Below, piece by piece: positions 8,494 through 18,058 of a stretch of DNA of 64,000 nt. Location: contig NZ_PIQO01000011.1 of assembly GCF_002844575.1 (NCBI RefSeq), positions 1-64,000 of the forward strand, given 5' to 3'. The stretch comes from Heyndrickxia camelliae. GTDB taxonomy: Bacteria; Bacillota; Bacilli; Bacillales; Bacillaceae_C. Both the position numbers and the translations under genes were made by a program. The notes under the pieces are model-generated. The model was not told where the DNA came from. It searched no databases and saw only the letters and a program-made list of their open reading frames with translations. How positions within the stretch are numbered: the stretch's first letter is position 1; each line of letters begins with the position of its first letter.

Positions 8494-10215
8494 TTAGCTG
8501 TGATCGCGATTTAGAAATGCGATTAACTCATCTGGCTCTAAAGTGTTTAAAACAGTCTTTTTTTCTATCCAACCTTTACGAGCCGTTCTTACGCCTATAT
8601 CCATGTAATTCAAGTTTTCTATATAGTGAGCATCTGTGTTTATTACTATTTTAACACCTTGTTCTTGTGCTTTTTTTACATATGCAGGCATTAAGTCCAG
8701 CCTGTTAGGGTTTGCATTTAACTCTAATATGGTATTCGTTTCCTTTGCCAGTTCGATTAATAAATCAATATCCACATCATATCCTAATCGTCTTCCAATT
8801 TTCCGTCCAGTTGGATGGGCGATAATATCAACATGAGGATTCATTAAAGCGGTTCTTAGTCTTTCCATAATTTGTGATTTAGACTGGGAAAAGCTTGAAT
8901 GAATTGAGGCAATGACAATATCCATTTCTGCTAATATTTCATCATCAAAATCAAGTGTTCCGTCCGGCAATATATCCATTTCAATACCAGATAGAATCAC
9001 AATATCATCATATTTTTCATTTAAACCTCTAATAATCTCCTTTTGCTCCTTCAGTCTTTCAACGGTAAGACCGTTTGCCACTTTTAAATATTGTGAATGA
9101 TCTGTTATAGCCATGTATTTATAGCCTTTTGCCCGGCAAGCTTCAATCATTTCCTCAATCGATGCGGTGCCATCGGACCAGGTGGTATGCATATGAAGAT
9201 CGCCTTTAATATCGTTAAGCGTAACAAGCTCCATATTAGATTGATATTCTTTAACTTCCTTGCCATCTTCGCGTATTTCAGGTGGAATAAACGGGAGTCC
9301 AAAATGACGGAAAAAATCTTCCTCTGATTCGAATGTGAGCACCTCACCAGTTTCCTGTATTTCCACCCCATATTCGCTTATTTTTTCTCCACGTTCCTTA
9401 GCGAGCTGACGCATTTTCACATTATGATTTTTTGAACCAGTAAAGTGATGCAGGGCTGTAGCAAATTGCTCAGGTGTCACAAGACGAAAATCAATATTGA
9501 CATCATATGTGTCAGAAATAGTTATCGAAACTTTGGTATCCCCACTAGCAATTGCTTCTGAAGCCTCATTTAATCTTAGTAACTGTTCCTTTACTAACTT
9601 TGGATCATTTGTTGCAATTACATAATCCAAATCTTTTAATGTTTCTTGCAATCTTCTAAGACTTCCTGCTCTAGAATATTGTACAATCCCTTTCATTTCC
9701 TTAAGTGCTGACTCAATTATTTCGATATATTTCAACATAAAGGCAAGTGGGAAACGATCGGGCTTAGAGCCAATGGAATTAATGGCTTCTAAAATTTTTT
9801 CCTCTGTCTTTTTTCCAAATCCTTTTAATGCTTGAACTTCTCCAGATTCACATGCATCCCTTAAGGAATCAACATCCGTAATGCCCAATTCTTGATACAA
9901 TCGGGCAATTTTTTTCCCGCCAAGGCCTTGTAATTGCAATAATGGAATAAGGCCTTTCGGTACCTCAGCTTGCAGCTCCTTTAGCACAGTGGATTCTCCA
10001 GTAGCGATAAATTCTTCGATAACCGAGGCCGTACCTTTTCCAATTCCATTAAGAGCTGTAAAATCCTCTATCTCAGTTAATAATCTTGGGTCAGCTGTTA
10101 AAGCAGCAGCAGCTTTTCGAAAAGCGGATATTTTAAAGGAATTTTCTCCTTTTAATTCTAAATATGTTGCAATTTGTTCAAGTAACCGAATAACATCCTT
10201 TTTATCTACATTCAT
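8494..10215 (-). CDS. polX: DNA polymerase X / 3'-5' exonuclease PolX
   Basis: 573 aa. An N-terminal family X polymerase with helix-hairpin-helix repeats (ALNGIGKGTASVI, LGGKKIARLY, LKGFGKKTEEKI) and the nucleotidyltransferase motif GSLRR...KDLDYVIA. The C-terminal PHP domain carries the metal-binding motifs GDLHMHTTWSDG, DHS, HSS, HPTG and TDAH. Bacterial PolX fills short gaps and has exonuclease and AP-endonuclease activity in base excision repair. It lies between cvpA and mutS2 as in B. subtilis (yshC). Confidence 0.96.
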   Translation of the reverse strand: MNVDKKDVIRLLEQIATYLELKGENSFKISAFRKAAAALTADPRLLTEIEDFTALNGIGKGTASVIEEFIATGESTVLKELQAEVPKGLIPLLQLQGLGGKKIARLYQELGITDVDSLRDACESGEVQALKGFGKKTEEKILEAINSIGSKPDRFPLAFMLKYIEIIESALKEMKGIVQYSRAGSLRRLQETLKDLDYVIATNDPKLVKEQLLRLNEASEAIASGDTKVSITISDTYDVNIDFRLVTPEQFATALHHFTGSKNHNVKMRQLAKERGEKISEYGVEIQETGEVLTFESEEDFFRHFGLPFIPPEIREDGKEVKEYQSNMELVTLNDIKGDLHMHTTWSDGTASIEEMIEACRAKGYKYMAITDHSQYLKVANGLTVERLKEQKEIIRGLNEKYDDIVILSGIEMDILPDGTLDFDDEILAEMDIVIASIHSSFSQSKSQIMERLRTALMNPHVDIIAHPTGRKIGRRLGYDVDIDLLIELAKETNTILELNANPNRLDLMPAYVKKAQEQGVKIVINTDAHYIENLNYMDIGVRTARKGWIEKKTVLNTLEPDELIAFLNRDHS

Positions 10216-10289
10216 GAATTTACACCATCCCCATCTTAAGTACCGGTTCCATATCTATACTATATACTAGCAAATAAGTGGATAAAAAG

Positions 10290-10316
10290 AAAAAACTCCT
10301 CTTGAAGAGAAGTTTT
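10290..10316 (-). terminator. Terminator overlapping the end of the cvpA-like gene
   Basis: Near-perfect inverted repeat AAAACTTCTCTT/AAGAGGAGTTTT followed by T on the minus strand, overlapping the cvpA-like stop. polX downstream must be reached by read-through or its own promoter. Confidence 0.6.
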
Positions 10317-10854
10317 ATCCTACATAATCCAGCCACCACTGTTTGACTTGATTTGACAAGATAGGAGTGTTTTTGATGATTCCCTCAGCTAAGAATGATT
10401 TGTCAATCCAATGCTGGATTATTTCGATTGGAACTAATGCCCCGATGTATAATACAATAAAGACTAGTAGGTAGACTTCAATGAAGCCGAGAATTCCACC
10501 TGCCCAAACATTTAATTGCTTAATAACTGGAAATTTGGCAACAAAATCAAGCATGGAACCGATAATATGTAATATAATTTTCACAGCAAAAAAGATAATC
10601 GCAAAGGCAATCACTCTGTAATATGCTTGTTCGAGATTCATTCCATCAAAAATCATTTTAAAAGAAGCATTCTCATCTATGGATGGGTACGGAATCCAAA
10701 GCTTTAATTTGTCAGCAAAATCAGCATAATACATATAAGCAACAATAAAGGCAATGATAAAGCCTGTTATGTGAATTAATTGAAGGATGAAGCCTCTTCG
10801 TAACCCATTAAAAAAACCAATCACTAAGATTAATAGAATTACAATATCAACCAT
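10315..10854 (-). CDS. CvpA family membrane protein (YshB-like)
   Basis: 179 aa with four predicted membrane helices: about residues 2-18, 24-44, 78-98 and 118-142. It starts MVDIVILLILVIGFFNGLRRG, the CvpA hallmark pattern. CvpA proteins were named for colicin V production; the role in Bacillus is unclear. It is the first gene of the polX-mutS2 run. In B. subtilis the gene just upstream is zapA, which is absent here because only 167 bp separate this start from rnhC. Confidence 0.85.
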   Translation of the reverse strand: MVDIVILLILVIGFFNGLRRGFILQLIHITGFIIAFIVAYMYYADFADKLKLWIPYPSIDENASFKMIFDGMNLEQAYYRVIAFAIIFFAVKIILHIIGSMLDFVAKFPVIKQLNVWAGGILGFIEVYLLVFIVLYIGALVPIEIIQHWIDKSFLAEGIIKNTPILSNQVKQWWLDYVG

Positions 10855-11021
10855 GTCAGTTTCATTCCTTTATGTATATTCAATTTCAAGTTTAATCGAA
10901 CATGGCAAAAGAAGTTTGCCGATACTAAAATACTAAATATTATCATAACACGAACGGAGTAAATTTGGGAAGAATTGTCCACCTATGTCGATAAGGGGAA
11001 TTATTCAATTGGAGGAATAAA

Positions 11022-11957
11022 ATGACCAATATTATTATGAAAGCAGCACCTTCTTTATTAGAAAAAATGAAAGACCATTATAAGCAAGCACTTTTAGAAA
11101 AAGTTCCACAAGGTGGGCTTTTTGTGGCTAAAACGAATAACTGCACGATTACCGCGTACCGTTCTGGAAAAGTCATGTTTCAAGGAAAAAATAATGAGAT
11201 GGAAGCAGCTAAATGGGGAAATGCTGAGCCATCGAAATCTCCTACAGCATTTAAGGCAAAAACATCCGGATCTGCCCTGCCAGAAAATATAGCCAGCATG
11301 TCCTTCATCGGCTCAGACGAGGTTGGAACGGGAGATTATTTTGGCCCAATCACGGTTGTGAGTGCTTATGTAAGAAAAGAGCATATCCCATTACTGAAGG
11401 AACTCGGGGTAAAGGATTCAAAAAATTTAACAGATCCGCAAATCATGAAAATTGCTAAAGATTTACTTTCTATCATTCCGTATAGCTTGCTCAAACTTCA
11501 AAATGAAAAATATAATCGGTTGCAAGCATCTGGAATGTCTCAAGGAAAAATGAAGGCCATTTTGCATAACCAAGCATTGATTCATCTATTAAAAAAAATT
11601 TCTCCTGAAGAGCCTGAAGGAATTCTCATTGACCAGTTTGTAGAAGCAAATACTTATTTCCGCCACTTACAAGGTCAGAAGGAGATTTGCACAAACAATG
11701 TGTATTTCAGTACAAAGGGTGAGAGCATTCATATCGCGGTTGCAGCTGCTTCTATTTTAGCCAGATATGCGTTTGTAAAGGCAATGGATAAATTAAGTGA
11801 GGAAGCTGGTTTTACTCTTCCGAAGGGTGCCGGACATCAGGTTGATCAGGCTGCAGCAAAATTAATCCAACTAAAGGGGGAAGCTTCTTTGGATCATTTT
11901 ACAAAATTGCATTTTGCAAATACGGAAAAGGCGAAAAAAATTTCAGAGAGTATGTAA
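11022..11957 (+). CDS. rnhC: Ribonuclease HIII
   Basis: 311 aa, full length. Cleaves RNA in RNA-DNA hybrids. The N-terminal TBP-like substrate-binding domain (1-85) is followed by the RNase H fold with SFIGSDEVGTGDYFGP, giving the HIII metal residues Asp and Glu (DE pair), then KDSKNLTD and LIDQF, and a late conserved IHIAVAAASILARYAF. The start has GGAGG 7 nt upstream. It is divergent from the cvpA-polX-mutS2 genes. Confidence 0.96.
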   Translation: MTNIIMKAAPSLLEKMKDHYKQALLEKVPQGGLFVAKTNNCTITAYRSGKVMFQGKNNEMEAAKWGNAEPSKSPTAFKAKTSGSALPENIASMSFIGSDEVGTGDYFGPITVVSAYVRKEHIPLLKELGVKDSKNLTDPQIMKIAKDLLSIIPYSLLKLQNEKYNRLQASGMSQGKMKAILHNQALIHLLKKISPEEPEGILIDQFVEANTYFRHLQGQKEICTNNVYFSTKGESIHIAVAAASILARYAFVKAMDKLSEEAGFTLPKGAGHQVDQAAAKLIQLKGEASLDHFTKLHFANTEKAKKISESM

Positions 11958-11980
11958 TGTGAAATGCAGAATCGAGTTTT

Positions 11981-12152
11981 GCGGACACCAGTCCCCTAAT
12001 TGTGATTAAACGGACAAAATCCTTATGAAAAAGGACACAGGTTCCGGTTATTCGGGAAAGAGTCAGTGATTATCGTATGATTTCCCTTACATAACGTACT
12101 CTGTGTCCAATGCTTAAATCATTTTATGGAAATAGCGGATTCTCTGTCCGCT
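11981..12152. repeat. Dispersed intergenic repeat, family 2
   Basis: 172-bp A/T-rich stretch between rnhC and fdhD bounded by GCGGACA at the left and TGTCCGC at the right, with further GGACACAGGTTCCG and TCTGTGTCC half-sites inside. It has no reading frame. A second, shorter piece with the same TAGCGGA...GTCCGC pattern occurs at 19342-19402. I recognise this style of repeat from Bacillus chromosomes but cannot name a family. Confidence 0.55.
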
Positions 12153-12167
12153 TAAAAACCTAAGTAT

Positions 12168-12971
12168 TTACTCCCCGCTTTTGCCTTCTATTATTCTTTC
12201 AGGATGAGAATAGATATTAAATTGATGTTTTCTAATAAATCCTACAACCGTGATTCCAAGGTCATTTGCCAGCTCAATGGCCAGTGTCGTTGGAGCTGAT
12301 TTAGACAGAATAATCCCGATTCCCATTTTGGCTGCTTTTAATAACACTTCCGATGAAACCCTGCCGCTAAAAGAAATGATTTTATCATTGCGAGGCAATT
12401 TTTCTTTTAAACAAATACCATAGAGCTTATCAAGTGCATTGTGACGTCCAATATCCGTTTGAATATATAACAGTTGGTCGGCTGTGCAAAGCGCTGCATT
12501 ATGAACCCCGCCAGTTTGTTGAAAATCAACGGATTGCTCATGCATAAGCTTCATGAGATGAAAACATTGTTCACTAGTAATCTGATTTTTACTAAGAACG
12601 GTTCTCGCTGTTCTTGCATCATTATGAAAATAAAATTGCCTACTTTTCCCACAGCAGGAACCGATGAATCGTTTTGAATAAAATTCCTTATTAATAGACT
12701 GCTTGATCTTCAGGCTAATATACACAAGTCCTTTTCCTTCATCCACTGCCATTGAAGCGATTTCTTCGAACGTACGAATTAGGCCCTCTGACGCTAAAAA
12801 GCCAACCACGAGCTCCTCTAAATTGGTTGGTGAGCAAACCATTGTCGCAAATTCCTCATTATCGATAAAAATTGTTAGAGGATATTCCATTGCCACTTCA
12901 TCTTGCATATCAACAAAGGAATTTCCGTCAAACTTGATTATCGGCACACTGTTTCTTACACTGTTTTCCAT
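12168..12971 (-). CDS. fdhD: Formate dehydrogenase accessory sulfurtransferase FdhD
   Basis: 267 aa. FdhD carries sulfur from a cysteine desulfurase to the bis-MGD molybdenum cofactor, which activates formate dehydrogenase. The family core is visible: cysteine motif GSCCGKSR near residue 112, QTGGVHNAAL, and DIGRHNALDKL near 185. The start at 12971 was preferred over the frame's first ATG at 13001 because GGAG lies upstream and the length then fits. No formate dehydrogenase gene is in the window; moaB at 61 kb is the only other molybdenum-cofactor gene seen. Confidence 0.93.
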   Translation of the reverse strand: MENSVRNSVPIIKFDGNSFVDMQDEVAMEYPLTIFIDNEEFATMVCSPTNLEELVVGFLASEGLIRTFEEIASMAVDEGKGLVYISLKIKQSINKEFYSKRFIGSCCGKSRQFYFHNDARTARTVLSKNQITSEQCFHLMKLMHEQSVDFQQTGGVHNAALCTADQLLYIQTDIGRHNALDKLYGICLKEKLPRNDKIISFSGRVSSEVLLKAAKMGIGIILSKSAPTTLAIELANDLGITVVGFIRKHQFNIYSHPERIIEGKSGE

Positions 12972-13133
12972 AATTTCGCCTACTCCGTAACAATTTACCA
13001 TTAGAATATCAAATTTTCTGTAAATTGTATAGAAATAGAGATTAAATGATTGCTTGTGAACAAATTTGTAGATTTAGCTTGTATAAGTTCTATGGTAAAA
13101 TGAATAAAATGGTTATAAAGGAGATGAACAAAT

Positions 13134-13778
13134 ATGTACGATGTTTATACCTCGGTAAATAAACGGAATCTAATGGGATCCGTGTTAAAAGCATTTGCTC
13201 TTTCCCTATGTATGGCTGTCATTGGTATGCTTATCGGAACGATGGTACCTCCAGCATTATTCATGCCATTAATAGTCGTGGAGTTCATCATGATTCTATC
13301 TGCATTTCTTTTAAGAAAGAAAAAAAGCGTTGGATATGGATTTTTATTTGCCTTTACATTTATCTCAGGTATTACAACTTATCCAATAGTTGCACATTAC
13401 TTAGCAACCTCAGGGGCTAAAGTTGTATTATCTGCTTTCACCGCAACCCTTGTTATTTTCGCCGTTATGAGCTTTGTTGGTACAAAAACGAAAAAAGATT
13501 TATCCTTCTTAAGCGGGTTTTTATTGACGGCTTTACTTGCTTTAGTTGTTATCGGATTGATCAATATCTTTTCACCGTTCTCCTCTACTGCGCTTTTTGT
13601 CGCATCGATTATCGGAACGGTAGTCTTCTCTCTTTACATCATGTTTGACTTTAATCGCATGAAGCGTATGGAATTTACAGAAGAAGCAGTTCCACTGCTA
13701 GCACTTAACCTATTCCTAGACTTCATTAACTTGTTCTTAGAGTTACTAAGGTTCATCGGTTTTCTTAGCAGGGATTAA
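13134..13778 (+). CDS. yetJ: Bax inhibitor-1 family calcium channel (YetJ-like)
   Basis: 214 aa, the same length as B. subtilis YetJ, a pH-sensitive calcium-leak channel of the BI-1/TMBIM family. Seven hydrophobic helices fill the protein. The pair of aspartates that form the YetJ pH sensor appears as D172 (MFDFNRM) and D196 (LFLDFINLF), compared with D171/D195 in YetJ. It is a single gene divergent from fdhD, with GGAG before the ATG and a bidirectional terminator shared with pheT. Confidence 0.9.
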   Translation: MYDVYTSVNKRNLMGSVLKAFALSLCMAVIGMLIGTMVPPALFMPLIVVEFIMILSAFLLRKKKSVGYGFLFAFTFISGITTYPIVAHYLATSGAKVVLSAFTATLVIFAVMSFVGTKTKKDLSFLSGFLLTALLALVVIGLINIFSPFSSTALFVASIIGTVVFSLYIMFDFNRMKRMEFTEEAVPLLALNLFLDFINLFLELLRFIGFLSRD

Positions 13779-13780
13779 AT

Positions 13781-13812
13781 AAAACGCAGATCCAGTTAGG
13801 ATCTGCGTTTTT
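13781..13812. terminator. Bidirectional terminator between yetJ and pheT
   Basis: AAACGCAGATCC/GGATCTGCGTTT stem with a 5-nt loop and flanking A and T runs on both sides, serving the convergent yetJ and pheT genes. Confidence 0.85.
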
Positions 13813-13816
13813 GGTT

Positions 13817-16231
13817 TTATCCTCTTAATTCCGCACCCGCTTCGTCTTTTACAGCTGCAAGTACTTTATCATGTGCTTTTACCACTTCTTCGTCCGTTAA
13901 TGTTCTTTCAGGATCCATATAAGTTAAAGAGAAGGCAATAGATTTTTTACCTGGTTCCATATGTTCCCCTTCATATAAGTCAAATATGGAGACATTCCTC
14001 AATAATTTCCCGCCCACGTTCTGGATAATTTCTTTTAACTCACCAGAGTTCACATTACGATCTACTACTAATGCGATATCGCGTATAATCGCAGGGAAGC
14101 GTGGAATAGCGTTGTATTGAAGAGCTGGAACTATGTGTTCAAAAACTGGCTCCATATTGATTTCAAATACATACGTTTCTTTTAAATCCAAGTCTTTTTG
14201 AACTTGCGGATGTACTTGACCCACATATCCTATTACATTTTCATCAAGGACAACCTCTGCCGTTCTACCTGGGTGCATTCCATCCACAGCAGCAGCTTTA
14301 TAAGTAATGGAGTCACTTACACCAAGCTTTTCAAACAGGCCTTCAAGAACTCCTTTTGCCACATAAAAATCAACTGGCTTTTTCTCACCTTGCCAAGGAT
14401 GGTTTAACCACAAACCAGTGATCGCGCCAGCCAAATGTTCATGCTCTTCAGGCTGCTCATTATCTGTTGTTTTTAGAAAGACAGATCCAATTTCATATAA
14501 AGAAATAGATTCATTCTTACGAGCATTATTATAAGATACAACTTCCAATAACTGTGGAACGATGCTCAAACGCAAGTAGCTTCTTTCTTCACTCATCGGC
14601 ATTGCAAGGCGGATTGGTTCGCGCTTCTCAAGAGCAAACTGCGAAGATTTCTCTAAACTTGTCAACGAATACGTAACCGCTTGGTTCAGTCCTGCACCCT
14701 CTAAAAATCTTTTTGTCGTGCGGCGTTTTCTTTGAATATCACTTAACCCTCCAGGAGTTGCAGCACCTGTTGGTAAGGTTGTTGGTAAATTATCATATCC
14801 GTAAAGTCTTGCAACCTCTTCAATTAAATCTTCTTGGATCGTAATATCTCCACGACGTGTTGGAACCGTAATAGTAAAGGTGTCATTGTCAACTTCAACG
14901 CCAAATTGCAAACGATCAAAAATATCCTGCACTTCTTCTTTTGTTATGGAGGTTCCTAAGAAAGAATTTATTTTATCCAGTGTAATGGAAATAACAGCAG
15001 GTTCCACTTTTAAAGAATTAACCTCAACTGTACCATCCAGAACCTCACCACCGGCATATTTAGCCATTAATTGGGCTGCTCTTTCTGCTGCAGGATGAAC
15101 TCGATTTGGATCAATTCCTTTTTCATATCGTGAACTTGCTTCACTTCGTAAGCCGTGATCTTTTGATGCATTTCTGATTGTTTGCGCATCAAAATATGCG
15201 GATTCAAGCAAAACTGTAGTTGTATCAGAAGTGACCTCTGAATTTGCACCACCCATAACACCAGCCATAGCTACAGGTTCTTTTCCGTTTGTAATAACAA
15301 GATGATTCGACTTTAATGTTCTTTCTGCATCATCTAGGGTGACAATTTTTTCTCCTTCATGTGCTAAACGGACTACGATTTCTTTTGTGCCAAGCTGATC
15401 ATAGTCAAATGCATGTAATGGCTGACCGTACTCTAATAGGATAAAGTTTGTAATATCTACCACGTTATTATGAGGGCGAATACCTGCGGACATTAATCGC
15501 GTTTGCATCCATAATGGGGACGGTCCAATTTTTACATTTTTAATCACTTTTGCTGTATAAAGCGGATTTTCTTCTTTTGCTTCCACTTTAACAGAGATAT
15601 AATCGGAAGCTTTTTCAGAAGAATGCTCATGATCAACACTTGGAAGCTTTACTTCTTTCCCTAAAATTGCTCCTGTTTCATAAGCAACACCTAGCATGCT
15701 TAAACAATCAGAACGGTTTGGAGTTAAACCTAACTCTAGCACTTCATCATCTAAATTTAATAAGGCAAGTGCATCAGAGCCAACTTCCACATCATCTGGG
15801 AAAACAAAAATTCCTTCTGAATATTCTTTAGCAACTAGTTTATTGTCTATTCCAAGCTCTTTAAGCGAACAAATCATTCCGTTTGATTCTTCTCCGCGAA
15901 GCTTGGAACGTTTGATTTTGAAATTGCCTGGTAAAACTGCTCCTACCGTTGCTACAGCAACCTTTTGGCCTTTTCCAACATTTGGTGCACCACAAACGAT
16001 TTGTACTGGTTCGCCTTCGCCTAAATCAACCTGGCAGACGTTCAATTTATCAGCATTTGGGTGTTTTTCACATTCTAGGACATGCCCTACCACAACACCG
16101 CTGACACCCTTGCTTTTTTGTTCTACACCTTCCACCTCAATACCGCTACGTGTAATTTTTTCTGCAAGATCGTGTGCGTCAACTCCTGTTAAATCTACAT
16201 ATTCTTGCAGCCATTTATAAGAAACTAACAT
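13817..16231 (-). CDS. pheT: Phenylalanyl-tRNA synthetase beta subunit
   Basis: 804 aa, full length. Forms the alpha2-beta2 synthetase with PheS. Domain order is normal: N-terminal tRNA-binding (OB-fold) domain at about 40-150, B3/B4 editing domain at about 210-370, B5 domain at about 405-480, catalytic-like core, and the C-terminal FDX-ACB anticodon domain at about 710-804 ([15 protein letters not shown]). It follows pheS in the same direction but after an unusually long 164-nt gap. Its ribosome-binding site is strong (GGAGGG). Confidence 0.98.
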   Translation of the reverse strand: MLVSYKWLQEYVDLTGVDAHDLAEKITRSGIEVEGVEQKSKGVSGVVVGHVLECEKHPNADKLNVCQVDLGEGEPVQIVCGAPNVGKGQKVAVATVGAVLPGNFKIKRSKLRGEESNGMICSLKELGIDNKLVAKEYSEGIFVFPDDVEVGSDALALLNLDDEVLELGLTPNRSDCLSMLGVAYETGAILGKEVKLPSVDHEHSSEKASDYISVKVEAKEENPLYTAKVIKNVKIGPSPLWMQTRLMSAGIRPHNNVVDITNFILLEYGQPLHAFDYDQLGTKEIVVRLAHEGEKIVTLDDAERTLKSNHLVITNGKEPVAMAGVMGGANSEVTSDTTTVLLESAYFDAQTIRNASKDHGLRSEASSRYEKGIDPNRVHPAAERAAQLMAKYAGGEVLDGTVEVNSLKVEPAVISITLDKINSFLGTSITKEEVQDIFDRLQFGVEVDNDTFTITVPTRRGDITIQEDLIEEVARLYGYDNLPTTLPTGAATPGGLSDIQRKRRTTKRFLEGAGLNQAVTYSLTSLEKSSQFALEKREPIRLAMPMSEERSYLRLSIVPQLLEVVSYNNARKNESISLYEIGSVFLKTTDNEQPEEHEHLAGAITGLWLNHPWQGEKKPVDFYVAKGVLEGLFEKLGVSDSITYKAAAVDGMHPGRTAEVVLDENVIGYVGQVHPQVQKDLDLKETYVFEINMEPVFEHIVPALQYNAIPRFPAIIRDIALVVDRNVNSGELKEIIQNVGGKLLRNVSIFDLYEGEHMEPGKKSIAFSLTYMDPERTLTDEEVVKAHDKVLAAVKDEAGAELRG

Positions 16232-16366
16232 TTATATCCCTCCTACTATAATGTGGCCTTTCACTAAATTGTTGCTTTTCGTATTTTGTTTAATATCCTA
16301 ATAGGGGACTCTATCTTACGAAAGAAACGAATCCACCCTTACAATTAGCCTCATCAGGTTTTCCTG

Positions 16367-16396
16367 TTAGCAACAAATCACAAAGAAAAGAGCCAT
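16367..16396 (-). other. Possible 9-codon frame between pheS and pheT
   Basis: A frame MALFFVICC starts inside the pheS stop (TAATG overlap) and has two adjacent Phe codons. A short CAGG-AAAA-CCTG hairpin follows immediately. Translational coupling and a Phe-sensing leader are possible, but no terminator follows the hairpin, so this may be chance. The remaining 16232-16366 holds only weak inverted repeats (GGATTC/GAGTCC). Confidence 0.2.
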
Positions 16397-17433
16397 TACT
16401 CATTTACTGCAAATTGCTTTAAGAATCGAATATCATTTGTATAGAAATGACGAATATCATCAATTCCGTATTTTAACATCGCAATACGTTCAGGTCCCAT
16501 TCCAAAAGCAAATCCTGTATACTTTTTAGAATCAAATCCTGCCATTTCCAAAACATTCGGATGAACCATACCTGCTCCTAGAATTTCAATCCAGCCAGTT
16601 CCTTTACATACACTACATCCTTCACCACCACAGATCTTACAAGTGATGTCCATTTCAACAGATGGTTCTGTGAATGGGAAGAAGCTTGGACGGAGGCGGA
16701 TTTCACGATCTTCTCCAAACATTTTCTTAGCAAACACTTGTAGGGTACCTTTTAAATCACCCATAGTGATGTTTTCATCCACCACTAAACCTTCAATTTG
16801 CATGAATTGATGAGAGTGTGTCGCATCATCATTATCACGGCGATATACTTTACCAGGGCAAATAATTTTCACTGGTCCTTTGCCTTCATGCTTTTCCATT
16901 GTTCTTGCTTGTACAGGTGATGTATGAGTGCGAAGCAGCAATTCTTCCGTAATGTAGAAGGAATCCTGCATATCACGAGCTGGGTGACCTTTTGGCAGGT
17001 TCAATGCTTCGAAGTTATAATAATCCTTTTCTACTTCAGGTCCTTCTGCCACTTGATAACCCATTCCGATAAATAGGTCTTCAATTTCTTCAATTACCTT
17101 TGTTAATGGGTGATGATTACCTACCTTTACCGGACGTCCAGGAAGGGTAATGTCAATTGTTTCAGAAGCTAATTGTTTTTCAACAGCTGCTGCCTCTAAT
17201 GCTTCTTGTTTTGCTTCGATTTTTTCACTAATCGCAGCTCGAACTTCATTTGCCAGAGCCCCCATTTTAGGTCGTTCCTCAGCGGATAATTGACCCATTC
17301 CTCTTAAAACTTCGGTAATGGGACCTTTTTTTCCTAAATACGCAACACGAATATCATTTAATGATTTTAAGTCCTCGGTTTGCTCAATTTTTTGTAAAGC
17401 CTCGGCTTGAAGCTCTTTTAGTTTTTGCTCCAT
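16396..17433 (-). CDS. pheS: Phenylalanyl-tRNA synthetase alpha subunit
   Basis: 345 aa, full length. Catalytic subunit that charges tRNA-Phe. The N-terminal coiled-coil tRNA-binding arm (1-85) is followed by the class II core with motif 2 ([21 protein letters not shown], about 200-220), a zinc-like cysteine cluster ([17 protein letters not shown], residues about 267-283) and motif 3 ([14 protein letters not shown]). Its expression is under a T-box leader about 290 bp upstream, and a dispersed repeat lies between the leader terminator and its start. Confidence 0.98.
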   Translation of the reverse strand: MEQKLKELQAEALQKIEQTEDLKSLNDIRVAYLGKKGPITEVLRGMGQLSAEERPKMGALANEVRAAISEKIEAKQEALEAAAVEKQLASETIDITLPGRPVKVGNHHPLTKVIEEIEDLFIGMGYQVAEGPEVEKDYYNFEALNLPKGHPARDMQDSFYITEELLLRTHTSPVQARTMEKHEGKGPVKIICPGKVYRRDNDDATHSHQFMQIEGLVVDENITMGDLKGTLQVFAKKMFGEDREIRLRPSFFPFTEPSVEMDITCKICGGEGCSVCKGTGWIEILGAGMVHPNVLEMAGFDSKKYTGFAFGMGPERIAMLKYGIDDIRHFYTNDIRFLKQFAVNE

Positions 17434-17454
17434 GATTTTTCCTCCTTTGATTAG

Positions 17455-17664
17455 ACAAGCATAAGCGCCTTGCTCATCGGCGTACGAATAAGTGAAATTT
17501 GAAGTGTCATTTCACCTTCGGCGTCTTCGACTTACATAAAGGAAACACAGCGATGTAGTTCACGAGCAAGTGAAATTATCACTTAAATTTCAGCTGATGT
17601 CGACTTATCGTAGGGAATAGACGTAGAAATCCGCTAGCCGATAGGCGCTCAAGCTAGACAGCAT
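17455..17664 (-). repeat. Dispersed repeat, family 1, copy A
   Basis: About 210 bp. Read on the minus strand it aligns almost base for base with copy B at 22146-22325, and partly with copy C at 45474-45606. Imperfect terminal inverted repeats (GCGCCTATCGGC at one end, GCCGATGAGCAAGGCGC at the other) and no coding frame suggest a MITE- or REP-like palindromic element. This copy lies between the pheS T-box terminator and the pheS start codon, so it is transcribed as 5' leader. Confidence 0.8.
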
Positions 17665-17722
17665 CCAAACTTGTTATAATAATTTTTGAGATAAAAAACG
17701 TATACGTTATTACCTCCAAATA

Positions 17723-17985
17723 AAAAACCCCGTCTCCACAAAGGGACGAGGTTATCATCGCGGTACCACCCTAATTAACATAAAAAAACATTATGTTCAC
17801 TTCACTTTGATAACGGCTTTTCACCGAAGCATCTTTACGTTTCAAAAACGGTCCCGATGCTGACTCCAGGGGTGAACTTCACTTAATTCTTCATAAAAAT
17901 GCTTTCAGTCTTCGGCATTTTCTCCCTGCATGAATTTCATAAGCTACTCTTCCCTATCATTGTCTTTCATCTCATTCAATTGTTT
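17723..17985 (-). promoter_or_regulatory. T-box leader (tRNA-Phe riboswitch) of pheS
   Basis: The T-box sequence AGGGTGGTACCGCG is present on the minus strand at 17759-17772, followed by the terminator hairpin ACCTCGTC/GACGGGGT plus T-run (17723-17753). The upstream stem I region has a candidate specifier codon UUC (Phe) at 17874-17876. Uncharged tRNA-Phe should stabilise the antiterminator and allow pheS-pheT transcription. Confidence 0.93.
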
Positions 17986-17987
17986 CT

Positions 17988-18016
17988 ATTATAGTATTTT
18001 GTGAAATGATTTTCAA
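17988..18016 (-). promoter_or_regulatory. Sigma-A promoter of the pheS T-box transcript
   Basis: -35 TTGAAA (18011-18016), 17-bp spacer, -10 TATAAT (17988-17993), immediately upstream of the T-box leader. Confidence 0.75.
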
Positions 18017-18058
18017 ATGGATTTTAATATATTATGTCATTTTTTATCTAAGTGACCT

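Noticed and set aside
9097-9371. Open frames of about 75 codons on both strands inside polX
   Set aside because: They are shadows of the polX coding frame, without their own signals.
16330-16366. CTGATGA core in the pheS-pheT spacer, reminiscent of a hammerhead ribozyme
   Set aside because: No matching GAAA core or closing stems were found on the same strand.
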